Positions 1 through 10,361 of a stretch of 64,000 nucleotides of DNA are shown here, one piece after another. Made by a program: the position numbers and the translations under genes. The stretch comes from Ciborinia camelliae (lineage: Eukaryota; Ascomycota; Leotiomycetes; Helotiales; Sclerotiniaceae), in the NCBI GenBank assembly GCA_025890175.1, contig JANPYM010000002.1:1165976-1229975 (forward strand), written 5' to 3'. How positions within the stretch are numbered: position 1 is the first letter of the stretch; each line of letters opens with the position of its first letter. The notes beneath the pieces are model-generated. The model did not search any database, was not told the DNA's origin, and worked only from the letters and a program-made list of their open reading frames with translations.

Positions 1-2
1 AG

Positions 3-2870
3 AAGCGTGGTGAATTACCTGGAACATGGCGTTCAAAACGAGAGATTTCCCGGGAGGAGACAGCTGAGAATATGCTTGGAATGGCTCCCGGAATGGCTCC
101 ATCTATGGAAAACATCCTTGGGGGTACAGAAGGAGGTGCGATTGACTTTGGTGATTCTACTGTTTCTCGACCAGTACGCAAGAAGATCCGCGTGAAGATT
201 TGTGGTAGAACGATATGGAATTATCCCAGTGATAAAGCAATGAATCGTGGAGGATGGTTACACTTCTCCATAATTGCGAAGGATAGTAATCTCAATACTG
301 CAATCGAACTTTGTCGGAACTGGGAAGAGTTCTTTGAGCTGAACATTTTGGCCTGCTGGGGGTACTTTCCTGCGTCAAATTGGGCTTCATGGGTTGGAAA
401 TAGATTGAAACAGCAAGCCTTACAGCTGGTAAGTTTCATTGGCTCTGCTTCTAATTGGCTGGTCAATAACGTGATAAATAGGGGTTCATCATGTACTACG
501 AAAGTTCAGATCCAGATGCTAAAGACCTCAGTGTAAATTTCTCGCAAGGGGGTCGTAGCAAACAAACCCGACGTCAACATGCTATATTTCAAGCAAGAAA
601 CGTAATTTGTGCCCATATCAAACGAGACCACCAGGCAAGCCGTCGATTTATTCAATACCTGTCTATGCAAAGTCATCGCTTAGTTTTGCTTGTCAGGGAT
701 GCTGAGAGCGGTAAATTGTTGGTAAAACCTCCGGAAGAAGAACGATGGCTATGGCGAGAGAAGAGCGGCCTGGGGCGAGCTGCCAAAAATGTGTGGAACG
801 TTTTGAAAAGAATCGGACCTGAATTTTTCGAGGAAATGGATCGTCATCGCCAGTGGAACTTTTCATTTAAAGATTATTATGATATTTATGTTTGGGATCT
901 CGAGCCTGGAGACACTTTAGCTGGACTGTTTAATACTGTCCAACAAGTAAGTTGCCCTATTTAGGAAATTTATCAAGCCTCACTAACAAACCTCAGATGC
1001 TTATCAAAGCCCTCCGGTGTGTCAATGGTAAAGACTTGTACAAGCCAGCGGCCTCTATCTTAAAGACGCTCTATCGAGATGAAGACAGCCATTATAGAGA
1101 TGTCAGACCGGGAGACCCCGTAAAATTCATAAACCAATGGGACCATCTTCAAGATGGGAGATCAAAATTCTTTTATGGTGATATCGATTCACCAAGCCAG
1201 CGACCGACTGAACCAACAGACTCATGGCCGAGTGATCTCTTTTATAATGAGGCGGATGCTCTGGAAGATGAGGTATTATTTCCAGAGGAGCGAGCCGAAG
1301 AAGCATCGAATACCCCGTTAGCCGTTGGTACAAAAGATTCATTGAGAGTTTTTGAGGAAGAAGACTTTTCCATAAAAAGATTTGTAGAAGGAACGTGGAA
1401 TTGGGAGTCCGAAGACTCCGAAACCTCGGACGATACTGGCGATTCCGAAGATGAATCTCAGTGCTCGCGTGGAAGTGCGATCGAGGACGATGGCGATGAT
1501 GAGTATGAAGATATGAATGTCAGAGACGAAGACTACAGGGAGGAACGCTTCAAAGATTTTCCCAGAGAGCTTTGGCCCGTTGTACACAGACTTGCGGTCG
1601 AGAAGACTCACAAAGATGACTTTCCGAATGATGATTTAGAAGCAGAATTTATGAGGTTTATCGAGAAGACAACATCTAGAAGTATGGCTCGACTCCTCCG
1701 TTCATATTCCCAAGCAAAACTAACTCAATTGTATGTAGCCTTCAAAAAAGCTTGGCATCAAGCGGATGTTACCCCCCATGGACAGGAGCAGTATCTAGAA
1801 ATGAAGAAAATGGCTCATAAATCCTGGAGGTACAATCATACTCGTAGAGACTTCTTCAGGGCCTCTTCGACAGTGCTCAATTTCCAGGTGATGAATTGGC
1901 TAAATGTCACAGCTGATGACGTGAAAGATGCGCAGAAAGCGATGGGTAAGGTGTACCCGTTTTTCAATCCAGAATTCCTCGCTACAGAGGAGGGAAAGGA
2001 ATTCAAAGACTCTTTGATGTTCAACCAAGAGGAGCGAGCCAAACATTATCCAGATATCAGAACCGACAAATCTACGGTCCATCATACCAAAGAATTTTAC
2101 GCCGATCTCGACAAGTACCGCAAGAAAATGAAGTACACTGATGATTACACATCATTCCCCCTCGAATGGGATATGAAAATTCGACCAATCATCGCAAAAC
2201 GTAAGTCTTTGTTGGCTCCTGTTGCATCTAGAACCTCACTGACGGACCTTTTACAGTTTACAAATCCGGAATTATACGCAGTCATGCTTCCACAGAAGCC
2301 AGTTGTCAGGCATTTCAGGGTGTAGAGGTCACTCGTCCTTCTACACCCGACCTCTTCGTGGATTGGCGCAGTGATATCCCTCATCTCGAAATGCCGGAAT
2401 GGATGGAGGATCCCTCCAAAATCCCACCTCTCATCAACACCGCCAGAAAATTCTCATCTTCCCACCCCGACGCCAAGTTTGCTGTGCTTCGTTTGTTCAG
2501 TGCTCCATATTTCTATCCTTTAACAGTCGGCCACGATAAACGTGATAGATTTACCTTTTACGATCTAACAGGGCGTATGTTCACTTGGCTGTTTGTTCCG
2601 AAAGATCTACCGAATTCAGAGTTTAGTATGCATGTGGCTTGCAAGAATCGGATAACGCCCTTTAAGAGACAGTTTGGGGATAAGGTGGTGGCAAAAAGAG
2701 ATAAGTATTTAATCATGGGGAAGGATGAGAAGGAGTTGGCAAAGTTTGTGGCTGGAGTTACTTATGCGGTTCAGATGAGACCGTGGAGACAGGAGGTAGA
2801 TTTGTGGAGGAGTTTTGTTAATGTGGATCTGAAATTTTTGGAGGGATTGAATGAGAGGTGGTGGGAGTAA
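3..2870 (+). CDS. Uncharacterised acidic protein, 5' end missing
   Basis: The frame is already open at the window edge, so the true start lies upstream; 902 residues are visible. Four exons join in frame through introns 429-481, 947-996 and 2201-2256 (53, 50 and 56 bp, GT-AG; the second carries a CTAAC branch site just before its acceptor). I recognise no domain. The middle, encoded roughly by 1396-1560, is a strongly acidic Asp/Glu/Ser stretch. The last 200 residues are more globular, rich in Trp, Phe and Tyr, and include two short Trp-containing motifs near PEWMEDP and WRSDIPH. No signal peptide or membrane segment can be judged because the N-terminus is absent. The gene converges on the GH28 gene, with 341 bp between the stops. 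Exon structure is well supported by frame continuity; function is unknown. Confidence 0.8.
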
Positions 2871-3211
2871 GAGAATGATACCTGTGTGTGGTATGTTTTG
2901 GGTTCGTCGCGCAAGACATTGAAGATGCAATTTGGAAAGGCTTCAGGATATGTATTATGGAGGGATAGCATGTCACTACCGGTGAGTGACATATTTTCCA
3001 GTTCTTGTTCGAGGAACCGAGATCAGTGAGATAAGAAGAAACTCCTTGGGTGCAGAAATATTACAAGTCATAGCTTCTTCGATGGGTTCCCTCCCCAAGA
3101 AAATTGTCCCTCGAAATATTTTGCTTCATGCGTGACATGTGTTTAGGTAGCATTTCATACAATTCATATCATTCTTGCCCATTCATTCATTCACCCCCTC
3201 ACCCGCCTCCT

Positions 3212-4818
3212 CTATCTAGGATTCTCCCCATACGGTACCCCCGTACAATTAAACCCCACGGGACTCACAACACTATCACAAAGATACTGACTCGGCCTCG
3301 TATTATTCGCCGTATCCAATATCCCTCCCATCTTCTCCATCACGGCACCGGTACATGGAGCCACCCCGCTACATTGAATCTCGGCTACCACGTCGCTGAT
3401 GGCTGTTCCGGTCCAGTTTGAGAGCGTGAAATTGTTGATGTTGAAGACTGGGTTGAGAAGTTAGGGGTGGTTGGGAAGGGTTTGGGGGGAGGGGAGAAAG
3501 GGGAGACGGGGGAGACGGGGGGTAGATTGGGGGAGATGAGGTTATTGAGAGGTAATGAGAGGCGGCATAGGTATGGAATATGAAATTGGGGATTGGGGCT
3601 TGATTGAGATTGAGGGGTGCAAAATCAAGGAATATATTGTACTTACGCGAGGTGTCACAGCCGCCTGAGGCGGAGTTGTAGGATGTACATTGCGTTATGG
3701 CGAATATACCAGTGTTGTTATACAGGGTGAAATTGGAGAATGTGAGGTTGGTCGCGTAGCCTAGGCCAGCACCGCCTCCATTGGGTGGATAGCCGGTGGA
3801 GATTCCGGTCCAGGTTTTCATGTAGACTCCGTAGCGCATGTTGTAGGAGCGGATGTTACGGGCAGTCACGTTTTCGATTATCTCGTATCTGTTGTCTGTG
3901 ATGGGGAGGTTAGTGTGAGGAGCGTGGGAAGGGGAAAGTAATGAGCTTGCCATATTGACCTATACTACCGATGGCTACGCCGAGCCCGGTGTAGAAGTCA
4001 CAATCCTCGATGAGGATGTTGGTCGAGTTTGCTTTCATCGAGATTGAATCATCGCCATTGTCTACTGTCCAACCGCGAAAAGTTATGTTATCTGCGTAAA
4101 TAGTGTCCGCGCCATCAGTCTAGACCCCTTCATTAGTCTATTTCCCAGACCGTGGATTTGAGTCAAAACTTACATTGAGACTGCTAAATTCAAAACCAAC
4201 TGGTCGGACATCAGTGTTATTAACATATATATTCTCCAACAAAATATTCTTCGCATGAATGACTGTCATGGTCCACATCTGACTCTGCACAAATCGGATA
4301 TTCTCAAATACACAATCGGTAACTCCAGTATAAGTGATTTGATGTGGTCTTCCGGGATAATTATTCGTCCCATTAATAAACTCATACCACACCTCCCCAT
4401 TCCCATCAAGCGTTCCATACCCATGGCCATCCCAATGAATATTATCTCCGCCAAATAACCATACACTGCTTTGATTTTGATACCCGACAGGGAGCGAATG
4501 ATTCAGCCAATAGGGAATATTCTGATCCCATAAAAGTGTACCACGAAGATCGACTCTGACGTTGGATAGTCCGGTGGTGTTCATCACGGTTTTGATGTTG
4601 TAGGTTTCGTTTTGGAATAGAACGGTTCCGTGGGTAGTGACTCCGTCATTGTGACCACATTCTTTGAATGCTTGGATTATGGCTGGTGCACTATCACCGC
4701 CTCCTGCGCAGGGCTCTACTATGCATACTTTCTCCTTGATGGTGATGACTTCGGTGGAAGGATGTGAAATTGCAAGAGCGGGTAAACTCAATGCTGCGAG
4801 AATGATTCGACACAACAT
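3212..4818 (-). CDS. Secreted GH28 exo-pectinase (exopolygalacturonase / exo-rhamnogalacturonase type)
   Basis: Glycoside hydrolase family 28 right-handed beta-helix enzyme, expected to hydrolyse galacturonic acid linkages in plant pectin outside the cell. Four exons give 432 aa: 4818-4174, 4119-3951, 3895-3647 and 3447-3212. The N-terminus MLCRIILAALSLPALAIS is a clear signal peptide, so I start at 4818 rather than at an upstream in-frame ATG. Family motifs are NTDGAD (about 215-220) and NGDDSIS (about 236-242) with the catalytic Asp residues, then GLGVAIGSIGQY and YGVYMKTWTG. The usual GHG histidine is Leu here, which I believe is normal for this exo-acting subgroup. Many N-glycosylation sequons are present. 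Intron 2 (3896-3950) uses a GC-AG donor. Intron 3 (3448-3646) is 199 bp and pyrimidine-rich. A TATATAA box lies about 55 bp upstream of the ATG. The exact bond cleaved cannot be told from sequence. Confidence 0.88.
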
Positions 4819-6106
4819 TTTGAGAGGCTTGGAGAGAATGTAGCATAGTAGACATATGGTAAAAATGGCGAGCTTTATATAGTTACAATGATACTTCGAT
4901 ATAGAGTTACTCCGTGATGGAGACACATTAGACATTCCAAGGTTGGAGGCTTTTTGAGAGGTATGATGCGGGGAATTGCGGGGTACCATGTTGATTAGTG
5001 ACTGTGTTGAGCCAGGTACAACGCATGGTTACGAGATGCAACGGTAACTGTCCGGAGATTCATCGTCGTTGTTGGAATAGCTACAGTGAGATGTATAGGC
5101 TCAACACTCTTGGAAGGCCTAGAAGTGATTATCGGTTTGGAGGACTCATTTGGATGAAGCAGATTTCATCGTTGGTTCATGCTTGAGAAAAGTTTGGGAG
5201 GATGCAGTCAGTACCAAACGCAAGAGTTTGCTGTCTACGAGTGTCGGAATACCTTAATCCCCGGATAAATCAATAGCCCAACTTCTCCGTCGTTCAATTT
5301 GCCAAGAATTTCTCATATATTTATATCCTTCCACATCATGGGTATTTCAAGAAGCCCCCATCTTTCCCTATGCGTGACCCCTCATTGGTTTCCTGCACTC
5401 AAAATCCAATTTCCGGCAGGCCAATGTCTGAGGTGAACCCTTTCACATTGAATAGAATAAGAAGACTATTCAAAGAGAAAGACAACATTGAAGAGCAAAA
5501 ATGATTCGAACAATGCAAAGATGAAGAGAGACCTTCTATTGACTTGTCTTTAATCATCCTTGCATCCAACCTAGACATCCTCCATCTTCGGTAGATCTCC
5601 GGATGTCAATCGGAAGAACAATCTTCCTCCTCCGATCAGCCAACCAACAACCCTGTGACCTGCAACTTTTGTTTTGTTGCATGTCTGAAATTCTTTTTTC
5701 TTCAGATCGATTTCAGTTCAGTTAAAAAAGAAGAGGTCAGGTTAAGTAAGTCAGGTCAGGTCAAATTTGAAAAATTGAAAAATTGGGGTTTTGATGAAGT
5801 TTGGTAAATATGTATGAAAATGAACACAAATTTACAAGTCTTTTGTCTTATGGGCTTCTGGACATTTCAATTCAACTGCGTAACACTCTGATCTGGCTAA
5901 TTCAACAGGATCTATAATACTGGTCTGCCCCTTTGTCCTTTAACTCCGCCAAATTCAGCTTAGACGAGCTAAAATATCCAGGTACCGATGAGTTGAAGAA
6001 GGCAGCAAATGTGATGGTAGACTAGAATATGATGCCACAATGAATTTCCAGCAAGCTGGGTATCGATTAGTTTAGGAATTCCGAAAGAAATAGGGGTAGA
6101 GGGTTA
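4819..6106. other. Intergenic region, no gene seen
   Basis: About 1.3 kb between the GH28 start and the 3' end of the SAT4-like relic. The first few hundred bases hold the GH28 promoter, with a TATATAA-like box near 4873-4880. Around 5740-5790 there are short GGTCA-type direct repeats and A-rich runs. Open frames here are short and have no recognisable product. Confidence 0.6.
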
Positions 6107-7134
6107 TTACTTCCAACAGAAAATCTTGACCGCAAGGTAGATTTGATCCGGAGTGTTGATGTATACCTGCTGCATTAATAATAAGTGCATGATACTTGAA
6201 ACACATGTACTATCAAAGTCCATTAGTATACCATACTCATAACTTGTAGAATGGGTGTATCTTAACAAGAGCCCTAGGCTAAAAAGGGCCAGTATCCAAA
6301 AATTTTGCCAAAGGTTCATTTTAGAGTATAAAATAGGCAACATAGGTAGGAAAAGTATGCAGAGGTCAGTAACGATGTTGAAGATAGAACAGGTCCGTGT
6401 AAGAGTAGCATATCGTCTACAGTGTCCTAGTGGTGTTATGATATCCAAAGTTGCCTGAAATTGTATGCATCTTGTCAGGTTCAAGAAGAAGCATACTATG
6501 TAGAAGACGGTGACAGTGATCATGCCAAACCAAATCAGCCATTTTGTCTTCTGGTTGACTTTGAAGGTGCGATTGTAGCTTAGAAGAATGCAGACTTTTA
6601 TGGCAAGAACTGAGGGGAAATAGAAATATTTAGCAATGGCAAGCAACTACAATAATTAGTTCAACCTGTCTTGGTAGCTCATTGATAAATGAAAAGATCA
6701 CACCTTCAATATCTCTACTATATCCAACACGGGAATCTCATCAATATGGTATCCAAAGTAGTATTTAGTTGGTTCGAGATTTAAGAATCAGTATACTTTG
6801 CATTGCCATGCATGCCGCTTACCATAAACAGCGATTATTGAAAAACTAACTCCCAGTATCTGTAACTAGGTATGGTTAGCGGGCTCCAGCCAACAGAATA
6901 TCCAGTCATACCCAAGATATGATGGCAAAGTCTAGCAATAGTCAACATCTCTCTGCGGTGCAGTGATTGGGGGCACTCGCAATCATCAATACCCATACAT
7001 TTTTTGGCAAAAGCTCTGATGTAGATTCGAATAATAATCGTGACTGTCACAAAAGATAAGACAGTGCCCGTGGCCGCCGTTATGATGCCGGATGACTTGT
7101 AACTGTCGGAATTGTCAAAATTGAAGACAGGCAC
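6107..7134 (-). pseudogene. Decayed SAT4-family (fungal rhodopsin-domain) membrane protein gene
   Basis: Pieces of a seven-helix SAT4/rhodopsin-domain integral membrane protein appear in order but in different frames. The N-terminal helix and GIDD motif (about 6980-7134) are followed by a disrupted helix. Near 6836 a frame reads FSIIAVYG, which splices to YYFGYHIDEIP (about 6730-6770). After a probable intron ending at 6647, LLAIAKYFYFPSVLAIK and helices through LFLPMLPILY (about 6290-6646) are intact. Beyond about 6280 the frame reads nonsense: a PTLR-like sequence typical of the family end is found out of frame near 6130. At least two or three indels therefore break the reading frame. The family is widespread in moulds; some members sit in secondary-metabolite clusters, though most have no known function. 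An intact gene with unusual splicing is possible but I could not build one. Confidence 0.6.
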
Positions 7135-8021
7135 AGTTGGTGGAGAGGAAACAAATAATCGCTTGCCATCATTGAAGAATGAAATCTGAATAAACTGAAA
7201 GCGCTACTGGGAATTTTCCTTGGAAATATTTGGGAAACAATGTGGATTTAATACACTTGCAAACGCTGAAAAATAGATAGCCTGTGTGAACCCCTCCTCC
7301 GAGGTGTGGCTGTCAACAAAATATTAGAGGTTCCACGCCTTATACTCACGGCATATGAATCAAATCCTCGAAAGGCAGATCCTACGGGATCTTTATTATA
7401 CGAAGAACCGCCCGAAGGTAAAACGCTGACCTCTTTGGGCTACATATATGTATGGTATCAAAAGCTCAAAAAGGACAGACAAATAGCACTTGACATTTGT
7501 CAGATGTTAACTGTATACAAAAACATAAAATTGAACTAGTTTCATGAATCCAAAGTGTCATAAATGTAGATGGAAATATTCTTTCATTTATCCGAAATAT
7601 GCCAGCGATCCCGTATGCGATGCGAACCATTTGGGGGTTGAAATCTGACACAAATTAAGGGGGAAGTGAAACTACGCTCCCTTTTCACTGCCCCCTTATA
7701 ATATCGATAAAAAATAATACCTTGCCGCCTTGTGATACCGGGCTTATATATTCCTGACTATTCTACACCACTTTTAAGAAAAAATGGTTTTATGAATAGA
7801 GAGAAAGACTGGGTTATCACAAAAAACAAGTATTGTCGACGAACAATTATATGAGCCAATACGAAGTCAACTCAGTATTCAAGGTCGAGTCGATTGTATT
7901 ATGACCGTTCACAATAAGGGTGATTAGTTTCAAATGCTAAGAGTTAAATCCAAAGCTATGCCTTCAGATTTGCCCCATAAGATGTGATAGGCGTATTTTG
8001 ACTGATTAGTAGGCGTTGATT
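7135..8021. other. Intergenic region, no gene seen
   Basis: About 0.9 kb between the SAT4-like relic and the 3' end of the first flavin monooxygenase. Short open frames have no family resemblance. I see no repeat or structured element. Confidence 0.55.
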
Positions 8022-9928
8022 TTACATCTTAACCCGATCGAGGTACTCCTTCCATGCTTTACCCAAGTCGTGTGGCTTGAACGGCTCGAAAAGATCTCGC
8101 CACAATCCCTTACGATGTGCAGTAACGCCGATATCATTGAGTAGTTTATCAACATAAGGAACACTGTCAAAGGCAGCAAAGTTTCCACGTTCACCATTTG
8201 ACAGATATCTTCGCCGACACCAAGCAACCCAAGTCGCAATCTCTTTCTCTCTTTCTTCAATGGAAGGTAGTATGATTTTCTTGTCGAAGTAAGCCACCGC
8301 CCACAATGCTTGAGCTTCTGCAGCAAAGAACTTGTTACCCGCTGTGATATGGTTCATGAAAAGAATCGAATCATCACTCAAGGGAGCAATGCCATTGTAC
8401 AATCGGTACGGTGTCGTTTCAATATTCTTGTGAAAATGAATTGGCGGGTTGGCGAGGAGTAGATATTTCTTTTTTATATATTCGTCCGCTTCAGCTGTTA
8501 GCTTTTCCCATTTTGCTGCCATTTCGTGCTGCTCGTCTTCCTCCAGGTGAGGTAGACCAAGATTTGCACGGAGATCAGTACTAAAGAATTCAATTCCGAG
8601 TTTCCAACCTGTTCCACATAAGACGGCATCACATGGAAAGTGGGATCCGTCTTGGAGGTACAACGTCTTATTGTTCAACATCGTCACTTCATCACGATAG
8701 ACTGAGACATTTTCGGCAACGAGATCCCAAAAGTTGTGGTGGTGAAGCGCGCCTCCAGTGCCATTTTGCCAGAAAATACTTCAGAAACTGAGTCAGTATC
8801 ATCTCCCGTACAAAAATGACGCACAGTGTAAAAGGGTTGACACCAAGAAAAATTCCGGACTCACTCTGTATCATACTCCAATTTCTCAAAACCTTTCAAG
8901 CTTCTCCTTCCTTTGTAGTCTGCCTTTTCTCGGACCGTCTTGTCCAATGTAGAGAAGATCCATTTCACGATTGCCGCTCCGATGATTGTGCTGTGTAGAA
9001 ACCGAGTCCACCAGGTATCTCGATTAAGGAGTGAAGGCTGTAGCGTCGACATGATTCTTGTTTGCGCCGCTTCAACACCATTCTTATATGGAGTCTTCAA
9101 ATCTATTGGCGCAAAAAAACCAGGGCCAGCTCCGTTCTTTCGTATGATCCAGGAAACTGTTTTTCCAGCCTGCAGTGCTTCATAAATCATATCTGCAGAC
9201 GACTTTCCAGCACCAATCACTGCAATGTGTTTCACAGTCTCAGAGGAGATAACACTTGATTGCCCAAATTCTTCAGAGTGTAGTATGACACCCCCAAATT
9301 TCTCCTTCCCTGGCAAATCTGGCATATTTGGTAGCGAATTCTCGCCATTGGCGACCATCAGCTTCTGGGCGGAAAATACGACTGATTTTTCTTTAGAGTC
9401 CATGCAGGAGATAAACCATCTCTCCTCCACTTTCTCAATGAATTGAACCTGAATTCCAAAATGGATTCTTTCGCGCAGCGAACGTCCAGCATGACACTTT
9501 CGATCAACATATTTCTCTAGATACTTAGTGGTGTACTTCGCTTTGAAGCAATCGTTTCTGCAATCTTCTTCTGTGGGACGTTCCATAGGCATGTCAGAGT
9601 ACTCTGCAAGCCCAACAGTCCATTGCGTCCAGAAATCTTTGTACAACCTCCCTGATCAACGGTCAGTAAATTGAGCTGTACTTTGAATAGGTGAAAATAG
9701 ACTTACTTTCACCAAAGACGCCGCCTACGCAGTAATCTTTTTCTAGAAGCGCCAAGCGGCAATCTGGATGTACCTCGAGGTATCTTTGAGCAGCAATGAT
9801 ACCTGAAATCCCTATACTTGGCGCATTAATTTGGTATCTGAGTGATGAAGTTCATCTTGAGATGCAGCCGTCATACCTGCTCCAATAACTATGACATCGA
9901 AGTCGTGTTTGCTCTCTGGGTCATCCAT
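8022..9928 (-). CDS. Flavin-containing monooxygenase (class B, FMO-like)
   Basis: NADPH- and FAD-dependent monooxygenase expected to oxygenate a soft nucleophile or ketone; the substrate is unknown. Four exons, 9928-9877, 9811-9707, 9651-8865 and 8778-8022, give 566 aa in continuous frame. The FAD-binding Rossmann motif VIVIGAGISG lies at about residues 12-21 and spans intron 1. The NADPH motif AVIGAGKSSADM is near residue 200, preceded by FGGVILHSEEF, which fits the FMO fingerprint FxGxxxHSxxF. I start at 9928 because the conserved fold begins 11 residues later; an in-frame ATG at 10048 would add 40 residues without family character. It is transcribed divergently from the DHA2 exporter across 433 bp, suggesting co-regulation. 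A paralogue with the same C-terminal HRK...FEP region lies at 34753-36573. Confidence 0.88.
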
Positions 9929-10361
9929 GGTATCTCTTGACAATCTACAAAGACTGCTTTGTCGCGATGAGACTGTTTTTTTCGGGGTTTCCTGCCTGTC
10001 GGTCAGACAGTTTATGTTGACAGGACAATTTCTATTTTCCACCAACATGTAGCCAACTAAGAAGTAAAATTGGTGGGTTCAATTGCGGCACATGCATATG
10101 GTGAGTGGTCAAATTGCGTTCCGAGACATTTAAAGTACCAACTGTTGGTCTACTCCGTTGGAAAGCTGTGCTATTACCAAGACAATCGGAATTTGATAAA
10201 TTGAGTACTTTAATCTTGCTTTTTGGGATTAATACTGACAAAAGATATATCTTGGCACGCTCATACACCCATCTTTTGTTTTGCATCAAAGGGGTATTAG
10301 TAGAGCTAATGTCGATAGGAAAAATCCAAAAATAAATTACCCTTACAATATTTTGAATAAC
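9929..10361. promoter_or_regulatory. Shared divergent promoter region of FMO and DHA2 exporter
   Basis: This 433-bp spacer separates the two start codons, so both promoters must lie in it or overlap neighbouring sequence. It is moderately AT-rich. A GCGTTCCGAGACA-like stretch near 10112 and a CGGTCAGACAG stretch near 10007 could hold CGG half-sites for a Zn2Cys6 regulator, but no symmetric pair stands out. Confidence 0.45.
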
